64,000 nt of DNA from Mycobacterium avium subsp. avium (GTDB taxonomy: Bacteria > Actinomycetota > Actinomycetes > Mycobacteriales > Mycobacteriaceae). Below are positions 30,613 to 38,975 of this stretch, piece after piece. Under the pieces are notes generated by a model that saw only the letters and a list, made by a program, of their open reading frames with translations, made no database searches and was not told where the DNA came from. Where the stretch lies: the NCBI RefSeq assembly GCF_009741445.1, contig NZ_CP046507.1:372001-436000 (forward strand), in the 5' to 3' direction. Within the stretch, counting starts at the first letter, position 1. Each line of letters starts with the position of its first letter. Position numbers and translations under genes: made by a program.

Positions 30613-31533
30613 TCAGGTGATCGACCAGAATTCCAGCAGCGTGCGCAGGGTCGCGACCAACGGCAGTGGTTGGTCCAGCATCGGGTGGTGCCCCGCTTGG
30701 GCCAACTCCACGAAGGGTCCTCGCAACTGGAGCAGGGAGCGGATCCGTTCTGCCATGGCAGGCGGCACCAAGCCCGCCTCACAGCGCAAATAGCCTACGC
30801 GGCAACGCATTGCGGTCAGCATGCTCTCCAGCGACTCTTCGTCGGCGGGCGTCGGCTGCAGGAACTCACCGCCGAAAATGGCCGGATCGAACTTCCACAC
30901 CCATCCCGCGCTGGTCTTGCGAATCGACTCGGCCGCGATGTGCTCCCGAACATAGGGCAGGATGAGCTCTTGCGAGGGAACGGCCGTGAAGCGGGCCAGG
31001 ATCTCGTCCCGAGTCCGGTATTCGGTGTGCTTGCGCCGGCGCAGCCGGCCCTCCTCGGGCGCCCGCTCCCACAGCGGTGAGTCGATCACCAGCATGCTGT
31101 TGATCTTCGAGCTGTAATGCATTGCGGCCGTGGACACCACCCAGCCGCCCATGCTGTGACCGACGATGGTCGGTCGCCCCGCGGGTCCGGCGGCGGCCGC
31201 TGCCGCCATCACTTCGCCGGCCCAGATGCGCAGGTCGTAGCTGTCGCGTGGGTCGCTGTCGCCGTGCCCGGACAGATCCGGCGCAATCACCCGGTGGGTG
31301 TGCGAAAAGAAGGGCGCGATGTGGTCCCACCACCCGGAGTGCGCTCCGCCGCCGTGCACGAGCACCACCGGAGGTTGATCCGCGGCTCCCCATACCCGCA
31401 TCCGGATGCGGCAACCGTCGACTTCGACGTCACAGCGTTCGGGCTTTTGATCGAGCGCGGCGGTGAACCACGATGGCGTAGCCGGCATCTGGCGCGAACG
31501 GGAAAACAGTTTTTGACCCTCCCTGTTCGCCAT
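30613..31533 (-). CDS. Alpha/beta hydrolase
   Basis: About 306 residues from ATG 31533 (MANREGQKLF); an ATG four codons earlier is also possible. The oxyanion-hole region is VVLVHGGGAHSGWWD, the nucleophile elbow GHSMGG, and the C-terminal His lies in AQAGHHPML. These fit an esterase, lipase or C-C hydrolase. The substrate is unknown. The first ~50 residues precede the fold. Paired with the VOC gene downstream. Confidence 0.9.
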   Translation of the reverse strand: MANREGQKLFSRSRQMPATPSWFTAALDQKPERCDVEVDGCRIRMRVWGAADQPPVVLVHGGGAHSGWWDHIAPFFSHTHRVIAPDLSGHGDSDPRDSYDLRIWAGEVMAAAAAAGPAGRPTIVGHSMGGWVVSTAAMHYSSKINSMLVIDSPLWERAPEEGRLRRRKHTEYRTRDEILARFTAVPSQELILPYVREHIAAESIRKTSAGWVWKFDPAIFGGEFLQPTPADEESLESMLTAMRCRVGYLRCEAGLVPPAMAERIRSLLQLRGPFVELAQAGHHPMLDQPLPLVATLRTLLEFWSIT

Positions 31534-31635
31534 GCAGGACAGCACGCCCGGCGTACCACTTTAGCTGCAGCGGAACGTTTTCGGAAGAACGGCCCATCCT
31601 GCGGGCGCCCAGGGTTTTGGGAGCGAAGGGCGGAT

Positions 31636-32478
31636 TCAGGTTGCGGTGGCCAGCAAGTCGCGCACCGCGGTGTCGACGGTGCTCAGCAGCGCCGGATCGA
31701 TGCCGGTGCGCCCGCGGACCAGGATGGACGCGTTGTTGGCCGGCGGCAGCCCCTCGGCCGGGCCGAGGCCGTCCGGGAACTTCCCGATCATGGGCAGCAG
31801 CGCCACCCCTAGCCCGGAGCGCACCGCTGCGTAGAGGCCGGACAGATCCCCGCACTCGGCGGCGATCTCGTAGTCGATGCGGTGGCTGTCCAAGATCGCG
31901 AAGGCGGGCTCACGCAGTGTGCACGGCTCGGAGAAGATCACCAGCGGCAGCGGGTCTTTCGGCGCGATGGTCAGCGTGCGCGCCGAAACCCATTGCAGGC
32001 GAACCAGTCCCGACGCGTTGGCCCGGTCCAGGCCGGCGCCGTCGAGCATGATCGCCACGTCGACCAATCCGCGGTCGATGGAGTCGGCCAGCGACACGTT
32101 GCGGTCGAGCCGGAAACGCACCCGTAGGTCGGGAAGGCGATCACGCAGCGCGCCCGACAGGCCGGCCAGCATGACGTCGGCGCCGTGCTCGGTGGCGCCG
32201 ATGGTCAGGACCTTATTCTCGGTGGCCCCGAGGTCGTCGAGCGCGGTGTCATGTGCGGCCAGAATGGTCCGGGCATGCCGCAGCGCCTTCTGCCCGACTT
32301 CGGTGAAAACCACGCCGCGGCCGGAACGTTGAACGATCGGTTCGCCGACGACGGCCTCGATTCGGCGCAGATGCTGGCTGACCGCGGATTGGCTCAGGTG
32401 CAGGGCGGCGGCAGCCCGGTGGAAGCCGCCGCAGTCGGCGACGGCGACGAGGCTGCGCAACGGCGCGATGTCCAGCAC
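31636..32478 (-). CDS. LysR family transcriptional regulator
   Basis: About 280 residues if started at GTG 32478 (MLDIAPLRSLVAVADCGGFH), the normal distance before the HTH. A TTG at 32523 would add 15 residues. The winged HTH includes AAAALHLSQSAVSQHLRRIE. The substrate-binding domain has LTIGATEHGADVML and GLGVALLPMIG. It is divergent from the EamA transporter gene with a 118-163 base intergenic region, the classical arrangement in which LysR controls the transporter. The effector is unknown. Confidence 0.9.
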   Translation of the reverse strand: MLDIAPLRSLVAVADCGGFHRAAAALHLSQSAVSQHLRRIEAVVGEPIVQRSGRGVVFTEVGQKALRHARTILAAHDTALDDLGATENKVLTIGATEHGADVMLAGLSGALRDRLPDLRVRFRLDRNVSLADSIDRGLVDVAIMLDGAGLDRANASGLVRLQWVSARTLTIAPKDPLPLVIFSEPCTLREPAFAILDSHRIDYEIAAECGDLSGLYAAVRSGLGVALLPMIGKFPDGLGPAEGLPPANNASILVRGRTGIDPALLSTVDTAVRDLLATAT

Positions 32479-32641
32479 CTGGCCCACGGCCAGCAGCTTA
32501 ATCCGATTCGATCTCTCGATCAATCCGCTGTATTGTGCCTCGAATCACAGCTGCTGGGCGCAGCGTTGATAAGTAAGCATGATCGGTGGCGATCCCAAAT
32601 AATCGTTGGACGGCTCTGGTCGATCACGCGAGCATGGGTGC

Positions 32642-33574
32642 ATGACTCGGCCGCGCATGCCCCTGACCACCGCCTCGGCGGTGACGTTCTTTTACGCGCT
32701 CGGTTACCCGATCGGAACGCTGGCGGTGGTCGCCATGACGCCGATGGCCGCCCTGGTGCTGCGGTTCGGTTTGGCCGCAATGGTTTTGGCGGTGTGGACC
32801 GCGATCGCCAAGGCGGGCTGGCCGCGTGGCGCCCGACTCGGCCACGTCATCGTCGCCGGGCTGCTGATCCAGGGCGTGCAGTTCTGCTGTCTCTACGAGG
32901 CCGTGCAGCTGGGCGCACCGGCGGTGCTCTGCGCGGTGATGATCGCGATGAATCCGGTGGCCACCGCGATCCTGGCGGCGACGTTCCTTCGCGAACCGCT
33001 CGGTGTGCAGCGGACGGTGGCGCTGGTGCTGGGCGTGCTCGCGGTGCTCGCCGCCTGCTCACAGCGGTTGATGAGCACGCATGGGGTCGACCCGGTCATC
33101 GTGCTGCTTTTCGTTGCGCTGCTCGGCCTTTCGGCCGGAGGTGTTTACCAGCAGCGATTCTGCGGCGGTGTCGATTTCCGTGCGATGAGCGCCCTGCAAA
33201 ACGGGGTCGCCCTGCTACCGGCGGCCGGGCTCGCGATGCTGACACCTTTCGGGGTGCACGACGGCCGCAAGGCGCTGGTTGCGGTGGCCGCCATGGTGCT
33301 GCTGAACGCCACGCTGGCGGTGAGCCTGTATGTGCGCGCCATCAACACCCACGGCGCGGCGGCAGTGGCGATGCTGTTCGCCGTCATCCCCGCAGTGGCG
33401 GCCGTGCTGTCATGGATCATCCTCGGTCAACGGCCCGACCAGGGGGTGGCGGCGGGATTGGTGCTGGGCGGGCTCGCCTGCTGGATCAACACCAGGGCGG
33501 CGAGTCGGCCGCGCACCCAACGCGATGGCGTCCCGGCTGCTGCTCCGGCCGAATTGCAGTCGGTATCGCGGTGA
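32642..33574 (+). CDS. EamA/DMT family transporter
   Basis: About 310 residues from ATG 32642 (MTRPRMPLTTASAVTFFYAL). Ten predicted helices in two EamA repeats, for example AAMVLAVWTAI and VLGVLAVLAAC in the first and AVAMLFAVIPAVAAVLSWII in the second. DMT proteins export small metabolites such as amino acids. It is divergent from the LysR regulator, which probably controls it. The hydrophilic tail after ACWINTRAA is a normal C-terminus. Confidence 0.88.
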   Translation: MTRPRMPLTTASAVTFFYALGYPIGTLAVVAMTPMAALVLRFGLAAMVLAVWTAIAKAGWPRGARLGHVIVAGLLIQGVQFCCLYEAVQLGAPAVLCAVMIAMNPVATAILAATFLREPLGVQRTVALVLGVLAVLAACSQRLMSTHGVDPVIVLLFVALLGLSAGGVYQQRFCGGVDFRAMSALQNGVALLPAAGLAMLTPFGVHDGRKALVAVAAMVLLNATLAVSLYVRAINTHGAAAVAMLFAVIPAVAAVLSWIILGQRPDQGVAAGLVLGGLACWINTRAASRPRTQRDGVPAAAPAELQSVSR

Positions 33575-33660
33575 GCGCTGGAACTGTCCTGGCCGGTGGG
33601 CATCGCCAATAGGCTTGCGCACCATCCGGTTGCGCGCCGTCGCCGATCTGTGAGAATGCG

Positions 33661-34380
33661 GTGGTGCATTCGGACGGTGGCCGGGCGGGATCGCGGCCAA
33701 TCACGGCGCTGTGGGCGGTCCTTGCTTCGGGCGCCGTGCTGTGTTGCCCGGCGCCGGCCCACGCGGACACCCAATTGTGCGACCCGTCGAGCGTCGATTC
33801 CACTCAGATGTGCCACTACGAGACCCCGTCACCGGATGTCCGGATGGTGTTTCCCGCCAACTATCCCGACGAGCAGACGATGATCGGCTATTTGACCAAG
33901 GTCGACAACGACTTTCGCAATGCCCGCTCAGCGGGTCAGACGTCGACGTCGCCGACGGCGCTGAAGGTTACCGGCACCCGGTACAGCTCCGGCTCGCAGG
34001 CGGCGGGCACCCAGTCGGTGGTGACCGAGATCTATCAGAACCTGGGCGCGGCGCACCCGATGGTTTGGTACAAGTCGTTCAACTACAACCTGGCCAGCCA
34101 GCAGCCCGTCACGTTCGACGCGTTGTTCCGGCCGGGAACACAACCGCTGCAGGAGATCTTGCCGATCGTGCAGAAGACGCTGGCCGACCGGTACCGGGCT
34201 ACCGTCTCGATTCCGCCCGCCACCGGGCTCGACCCGGCGAACTACCAGAGTTTCGCCATCACCGACGACGCCATCGTGTTCTTCTTCGACCAGAACGCGC
34301 TGCAGCCGGCCATGGAAGCCACTCGGGTCTCCGTCTTGCGCAGCGCGATCGCGCCGTTGATCAGCCCCGGCATCGCATAG
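33661..34380 (+). CDS. Secreted DUF3298/RsiV-like protein (MPT64-type)
   Basis: A 239-residue protein from GTG 33661 with a signal peptide (ITALWAVLASGAVLCC, cleavage near AHA-DTQ). The mature part resembles the MPT64/Rv3036c family: YKSFNYNLASQQPVTFDALF, then FAITDDAIVFFFDQNALQP, which is the DUF3298 pattern. These are secreted proteins with suspected esterase or binding activity; no enzyme function is proven here. A second member occurs at 46881-47666, beside the mce operon. Confidence 0.85.
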   Translation: MVHSDGGRAGSRPITALWAVLASGAVLCCPAPAHADTQLCDPSSVDSTQMCHYETPSPDVRMVFPANYPDEQTMIGYLTKVDNDFRNARSAGQTSTSPTALKVTGTRYSSGSQAAGTQSVVTEIYQNLGAAHPMVWYKSFNYNLASQQPVTFDALFRPGTQPLQEILPIVQKTLADRYRATVSIPPATGLDPANYQSFAITDDAIVFFFDQNALQPAMEATRVSVLRSAIAPLISPGIA

Positions 34381-34566
34381 TGGCGCCGACGGACCGGGCC
34401 GGGCGTCATCGGCCCGAGCCTCAGCGGCCCCTTAATATCCTCACTGGCCTCTTATTTTGAGGTATGCTGCGGTGCCATGATTCGTCGGACGGCGATCCCG
34501 TATCTGGCAAGCGACCCGACGGCGAATGCAGATGCAGCACCGACGTGAGCAACTTGGGGCAGGCTT

Positions 34567-35004
34567 ATGACGAGCGGGCATCACCGGTCCGATGAGGATG
34601 CGATCCGCGCGCTGATCGATCGACAGGAAAAGGCATGGGCCGCGGGCGATCCCGAGGGCTATGCCAGCGTCTTCACGATGGACGCGGACTACGTGACCTT
34701 CCTGGGCAGCCACCACAAGGGACGCAAAGCCATTGCGGCATCGTACGTTCCGCTGTTCAGAAAGCTACTCAGAAATACCCGTCTAGAGGTGGATGTCACC
34801 CAGGTCAGGTTTCTCACTCCCGACGTAGCGCTGATCCATGCCCGTGCCGCGGTGGTGAAGACGCCGCGACAGCGCAATCGACGCAATGCACGGGTGAATA
34901 CCAGTGTCGCCGTGCGGACCGACAATCGATGGCTGCTGGCGGCTTCGCAGAACACCACTCACCGGCGCGTCGCCGAAATGCTCTTGGCCAAGTTGTTTTC
35001 CTGA
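34567..35004 (+). CDS. SnoaL-like / DUF4440 polyketide cyclase-fold protein
   Basis: A 145-residue NTF2-fold protein. IRALIDRQEKAWAAGDPEGY, then VFTMDADYVTFLGSHHKGRK, is the typical first half of the SgcJ/EcaC group. The second half has VALIHARAAV and NTSVAVRTDNRWLLAASQNT. The catalytic role is unassigned. The 186-base upstream gap contains a short CCTC...GAGG stem and an AT-rich patch that could be its promoter. The next gene starts 34 bases after the stop. Confidence 0.87.
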   Translation: MTSGHHRSDEDAIRALIDRQEKAWAAGDPEGYASVFTMDADYVTFLGSHHKGRKAIAASYVPLFRKLLRNTRLEVDVTQVRFLTPDVALIHARAAVVKTPRQRNRRNARVNTSVAVRTDNRWLLAASQNTTHRRVAEMLLAKLFS

Positions 35005-35038
35005 GATCCGGCACCGATGGATTACCGTTGCTAAGGCA

Positions 35039-35617
35039 ATGACACTACGAATGGCGACGTCGGACGACGCAGCGGCCGTCGCCGCGGTCTATCTGCCTTA
35101 TGTGCGCGACACGGCCATTTCCTTCGAGACGCAGCAGCCGAGTGTGGAAGAAATGCGGTCGAGGCTAACCACCACCCTCGCGACATTGCCCTGGCTTGTC
35201 ATCACGGACGGCCCACGCGTCAAGGGATATGCCTACGCCAGCCCGCACCGGGCACGTGAGGCGTATCGCTGGTCCGTGGACGTATCGCTGTACCTGGACG
35301 CATCGATACACCGCCAAGGACAAGGACGCCGGCTGTATACCGCGTTGCTGAATCTGCTTGGCGCACAGGGCTACATCAACGCCTATGCGGCCATCACCCT
35401 CCCCAACGCCGCCAGCGTCGGCTTGCATGAGGCGTTGGCCTTCAGACGCGTTGGCGTCTTCCCTCGGGTCGGATTCAAACAGCAACGGTGGTGGGACGTC
35501 GGTTGGTGGCATCGCCGATTGGCCGACCCGCCGGCAGTACCGGAGGAGCCGCGGCCGTGGACCCGACTACCCGCGCCGACGATCAATTCCGCGCTGGCGG
35601 TTCATCCCGCACAATGA
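35039..35617 (+). CDS. GNAT N-acetyltransferase (phosphinothricin/MNAT-like)
   Basis: A 192-residue GNAT from ATG 35039 (MTLRMATSDDAAAVAAVYLP). The acetyl-CoA loop is HRQGQGRRLYTALLN, with DVSLYLDAS before it and ANAASVGLHEALAFRRVGVFP-type continuation after it. This is the pattern of phosphinothricin and methionine-sulfoximine N-acetyltransferases. Genuine substrate unknown. Upstream in-frame sequence overlaps the SnoaL-like gene and is not part of this protein. Probably co-transcribed with that gene. Confidence 0.9.
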   Translation: MTLRMATSDDAAAVAAVYLPYVRDTAISFETQQPSVEEMRSRLTTTLATLPWLVITDGPRVKGYAYASPHRAREAYRWSVDVSLYLDASIHRQGQGRRLYTALLNLLGAQGYINAYAAITLPNAASVGLHEALAFRRVGVFPRVGFKQQRWWDVGWWHRRLADPPAVPEEPRPWTRLPAPTINSALAVHPAQ

Positions 35618-35629
35618 CCGGGCGGGGCG

Positions 35630-36310
35630 TCATGGCAGCTCGACCTTGCTGGCCAGCCACCGGCCGTCCACCTTCTCCATGGTCATTTTGACCCGGCTGC
35701 GATCCAATTGAGGCGCCGGCGCGGCGCCGTTGCTCACCGACTGATCGACGAACAGCACAACCTCCACCTTGTCCTCGGTGGCGGAGCGCACCGCGGCGTC
35801 GACCACATGCCCGTGCGCCGCCGCCTTGTTGTCGATCAGCGTCTGGCGCAGCTGGGCACTGGATTTGGTGTACATGTCTTTGAACTCACCGGTGGACCCG
35901 TCGAGAACCTCGGCGAAGTTCTTGTCGATCGCGTTCGTGTCCACGCTTGTCAGCGCGAGGATGTATTTCTTCGCCGCATCGAGGGCTTGCGCCGCGGCCA
36001 CGTCCTTCTGATGCTGCTCGAACAGCAGCCAGCCCTCGTATCCGGCGGTGGCGAGCACCGCCGCCAGGATGCCGGCGGCGATCGCACGAACGAGCTTGAG
36101 GCGCCGTCTTTTTCGCGGCCGCGGCGGTTCACCCTCGCCCTCGGCGGCTTTGTCGGTCTGTTCGCTCTGGTCAGGCGAGTCCTCGGCCACGTCGGGTTCG
36201 TCGGCCGGCGCGACCTCGTCGTCGGCGATGCCTTCCGCCGCGACGCGGAAGCGGCGCACCAACCAGGTTCCCCGGTTGCCGACGGTCTGCAGTGGTTTGC
36301 GGTCGTTCAT
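35630..36310 (-). CDS. Mce-associated membrane protein (Mas), left copy
   Basis: About 226 residues from ATG 36310, which overlaps the previous stop as TGATG; an ATG at 36319 is an alternative. An acidic N-terminus and a basic patch (PPRPRKRRRLKLV) precede one helix (IAAGILAAVLATAGYEGWLL). The extracytoplasmic domain contains the Mas pattern GEFKDMYTKSSAQLRQTLID and ends MEKVDGRWLASKVELP. The same core occurs in the right copy at 46271-46867. Mas proteins stabilise Mce complexes in the envelope. It faces away from the yrbE-mce operon. Confidence 0.88.
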   Translation of the reverse strand: MNDRKPLQTVGNRGTWLVRRFRVAAEGIADDEVAPADEPDVAEDSPDQSEQTDKAAEGEGEPPRPRKRRRLKLVRAIAAGILAAVLATAGYEGWLLFEQHQKDVAAAQALDAAKKYILALTSVDTNAIDKNFAEVLDGSTGEFKDMYTKSSAQLRQTLIDNKAAAHGHVVDAAVRSATEDKVEVVLFVDQSVSNGAAPAPQLDRSRVKMTMEKVDGRWLASKVELP

Positions 36311-36912
36311 CAGTTGCATGCGCCGGAGTCACGAAGCGCGTTCGCCCAGCCGGTGGCCGAGACGATGTTCGCGTGGGTAACGCCCGACGGATCCTTTCTC
36401 TTGATGCTGTCGCTGATCCGCGACAGCTGAAAAGCCAAGTGGGTCATGGATTCACCGCCGTATACCGGCGAATACGGCCCGAAGTTGTCGGGTTGGTTGG
36501 TGATGATCAACGGTTTGACCCGCGGGGTCAGAAAGGCCGTCGACCGGTCGATGTTGCCGACGACGGCGTCCGCATTCCGCTGCACCGCAGCGGCCGCATA
36601 GTCGTCGTGCTGGTCACCGAGATAGGTATTGAAGTCGTTGATCTGGCCCATCAGCGGGTCGAATTGGCTCTTGAACCACTGGCAGGAGTCCGACATGCCG
36701 GAGATCATCTCGGGCGTCACCCGAGAGGTGAAGGTGTTGTAGGGCCAGATGTCGAAGTTCGGCGACCAATCGCTCGGCGACGGCGTGAACACCGGCAGCG
36801 GCGGGGGAGGCTGCCCCGGATCGGCGTGGGCGTGACCCGACAGCACGACAGCGGCGGCGAGCGCGGCGCCCGCCAGGCCGCTGCCTGCCCGTCGCAACCT
36901 CGTCAGAAACAT
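36310..36912 (-). CDS. Secreted protein beside the mce operon, unknown function
   Basis: About 200 residues from ATG 36912, preceded by ggggaagg. A signal peptide is clear (GSGLAGAALAAAVVLSG, cleavage near AHA-DPG). The mature N-terminus is proline-rich (PPPPLPVF), then SDSCQWFKSQFDPLMGQIND and a helical body ending with SGACN. I do not recognise a named domain. It overlaps the Mas gene at 36310 and is divergent from yrbEA across a 334-base region. Location suggests an accessory role in Mce transport. Confidence 0.78.
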   Translation of the reverse strand: MFLTRLRRAGSGLAGAALAAAVVLSGHAHADPGQPPPPLPVFTPSPSDWSPNFDIWPYNTFTSRVTPEMISGMSDSCQWFKSQFDPLMGQINDFNTYLGDQHDDYAAAAVQRNADAVVGNIDRSTAFLTPRVKPLIITNQPDNFGPYSPVYGGESMTHLAFQLSRISDSIKRKDPSGVTHANIVSATGWANALRDSGACN

Positions 36913-36968
36913 CCCGCCTTCCCCCAGGAACACGATATCGTCCGGCCACCGAATATCGAAGCATCTAC

Positions 36969-37082
36969 ATTTGCGACAAATCATCATTAACATCGGCCGC
37001 GTGGAAGGCGATCTTCCCCCGAAGCGATCGCCACGTCAAGGCACCGCCACCAGGTCTGTAACGGAGATGACCGTGGGTCATC
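36969..37082. promoter_or_regulatory. Two inverted repeats in the divergent mce promoter region
   Basis: ATTTG-CGA-CAAAT (36969-36981) and GATGACC-GTG-GGTCATC (37066-37082) are perfect inverted repeats between the secreted-protein gene and yrbEA. Both are of TetR-operator size and could be bound by the tandem-TetR regulator encoded at 47796. Nothing else was recognised in the 36913-37246 gap. Confidence 0.45.
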
Positions 37083-37246
37083 ACCAGTTCAGCGCACGCG
37101 TCCCCACAGCGCTGCCGCTGAGACCGACAACGAAGATCTTCCGCCGAAGCTGAGTAGCCGTTAACATATCCGCCCGTGGGGGCACAGCGAACGCTCAGTG
37201 ACGAACACCGGCAGCCGCGAGTGGCTGCCCCGGGGCGCATCCGGCG

Positions 37247-38116
37247 ATGACCGCCCAGGACGAGCGCGCGCTCGACGAGGACCGAGCACCCGACAGCGTG
37301 GCCACCATCCAGGAGTGGTCGGCCGGATATGTCGTGCGCCACCCGCTTGCCTCACTCAATACCCTTGGCGAGCAATACATTCTCGCGGTACGCACCGTCG
37401 AGTACTGCGTGGTCGATCTGTTTACCGGGCGCTTCCAATGGGCGGAGTTCGTGCGCCAGGGCGCATTCATGGCGGCCACGGCGGTGTTGCCCACCGTGCT
37501 GGTGGCGCTGCCGATCGGCGTGACGCTGTCCATCCAGTTCGCCCTGCTGGCCAACCAGGTCGGTGCGACGTCGCTCGCCGGCGCAGCCAGTGGGCTCGCC
37601 GTGATCCGCCAGGCCGCCTCGCTGGTGGCCGCGGTGCTGATGGCGTCGGCCGTCGGCTCCGCCATCACCGCCGACCTAGGCTCGCGGACCATGCGTGAAG
37701 AGACCGACGCGATGGAGGTGATGGGCGTCTCGGTGATCCGCCGACTGGTGGTGCCGCGCTTCGCCGCGGCGATCATGGTCGGTGTCGCCCTGACCGGAAT
37801 CACCTGCTTCGTCGGCTTTTTGGCCAGCTATCTGTTCAACGTGTATTTCCAGCGCGGCGCGCCGGGCAGTTTCGTGGCGACCTTCTCGTCCTTCGCCACC
37901 ACCGAGGACATGATCGTCGCGCTGCTCAAGGCCGTGATCTACGGCGCGATCGTCGCGGTGATCGCCTGCCAGAAAGGCCTTTTCACCAAGGGCGGACCGG
38001 CGGGCGTGGCCAACTCGGTGAACGCGGCCGTGGTGGAGTCGATCCTGGTGCTGATGATCGTCAACGTCGGCATCAGCGAGTTGTACAACACGCTGTTCCC
38101 CAGGACCGGGTTGTGA
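37247..38116 (+). CDS. YrbE-type permease A of the Mce system (MlaE family)
   Basis: A 289-residue ABC-type permease. About five helices; the MlaE core is seen as AATAVLPTVLVALPIGVTLS and REETDAMEVMGVSVIRRLVV, the conserved EExxAL-like coupling helix. It sits in the cytoplasmic membrane with YrbEB and, with MceG (encoded elsewhere), powers lipid uptake through the MceA-F complex. First gene of the operon; two bases separate it from yrbEB. Confidence 0.93.
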   Translation: MTAQDERALDEDRAPDSVATIQEWSAGYVVRHPLASLNTLGEQYILAVRTVEYCVVDLFTGRFQWAEFVRQGAFMAATAVLPTVLVALPIGVTLSIQFALLANQVGATSLAGAASGLAVIRQAASLVAAVLMASAVGSAITADLGSRTMREETDAMEVMGVSVIRRLVVPRFAAAIMVGVALTGITCFVGFLASYLFNVYFQRGAPGSFVATFSSFATTEDMIVALLKAVIYGAIVAVIACQKGLFTKGGPAGVANSVNAAVVESILVLMIVNVGISELYNTLFPRTGL

Positions 38117-38117
38117 C

Positions 38118-38975
38118 ATGACGGCCTCGACCTACATCCCCGGGCTGGCGCGACCGTTCGTCGGTGCCTATCGGGTCGCCGCCGCGCCCACCATGCGGCT
38201 GGGACACATGCTGGTCTTCTTCGTCCGGGCGGTGCTCGCGGTGCCCACCGTGCTGCGGCAATACCGGACCGAATTCCTGCGGTTGCTGTCCAACATCGCG
38301 TGGGGCAACGGCTCGATCGTGGTCGGTGGCGGTACCGCGGGCGTTGCGGTGGTGCTCGGCTTCACCGCCGGCGCGCTGGTGGCCGTCGAGGGGTACAACT
38401 TCCTGAACCTGCTCGGGTTGGGCCCCGCGACCGGCATCATCTCGTCACTGGTCAACACCCGCGAACTGGCGCCGATCATGGCCTCGCTGGCCTTCGCGAT
38501 GCAGGCCGGCTGCCGGTTCACCGCGCAACTCGGCGCCATGCGCATCGCCGAAGAGATCGACGCGCTGGAATCATTGGCCATCCGCCCCATCCCCTTTCTG
38601 GTCACGACGCGGCTGATGGCATCGGTGATCGCCGTCATTCCGCTCTACATCGCCTGCCTGGCGGTCACCTACCTGACCTGCCAGGTGGTGGCCAACATCA
38701 TCAGCGGCGGATCCATCGGTCCGTACCTGCACTACTTCACGATGATGCTGAGCGCCAAGGACATTGCCTACTCGGTGCTCAAATGCGTGGTATTCGTCTG
38801 GCTCTCCTCCACCGTGCAGTGCTACTACGGGTTCTACGCCGCCGGCGGCCCCGAGGGTGTGGGAGTAGCCGCCGGGCATGCGATGCGGGCCAGCATCACC
38901 GTCGTGATCATGGTCAACATGTTGCTCACCATGGCGTTGTGGAGCATCGACGCGGGCGCGAGATTCGGTGGCTGA
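38118..38975 (+). CDS. YrbE-type permease B of the Mce system
   Basis: A 285-residue MlaE-family permease paired with YrbEA. The coupling segment MRIAEEIDALESLAIRPIPF is conserved, and helices such as GVAVVLGFTAGALVAVEG are evident. It forms the heterodimeric channel base under the Mce ring. Its TGA is directly followed by the mceA ATG. Confidence 0.94.
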   Translation: MTASTYIPGLARPFVGAYRVAAAPTMRLGHMLVFFVRAVLAVPTVLRQYRTEFLRLLSNIAWGNGSIVVGGGTAGVAVVLGFTAGALVAVEGYNFLNLLGLGPATGIISSLVNTRELAPIMASLAFAMQAGCRFTAQLGAMRIAEEIDALESLAIRPIPFLVTTRLMASVIAVIPLYIACLAVTYLTCQVVANIISGGSIGPYLHYFTMMLSAKDIAYSVLKCVVFVWLSSTVQCYYGFYAAGGPEGVGVAAGHAMRASITVVIMVNMLLTMALWSIDAGARFGG

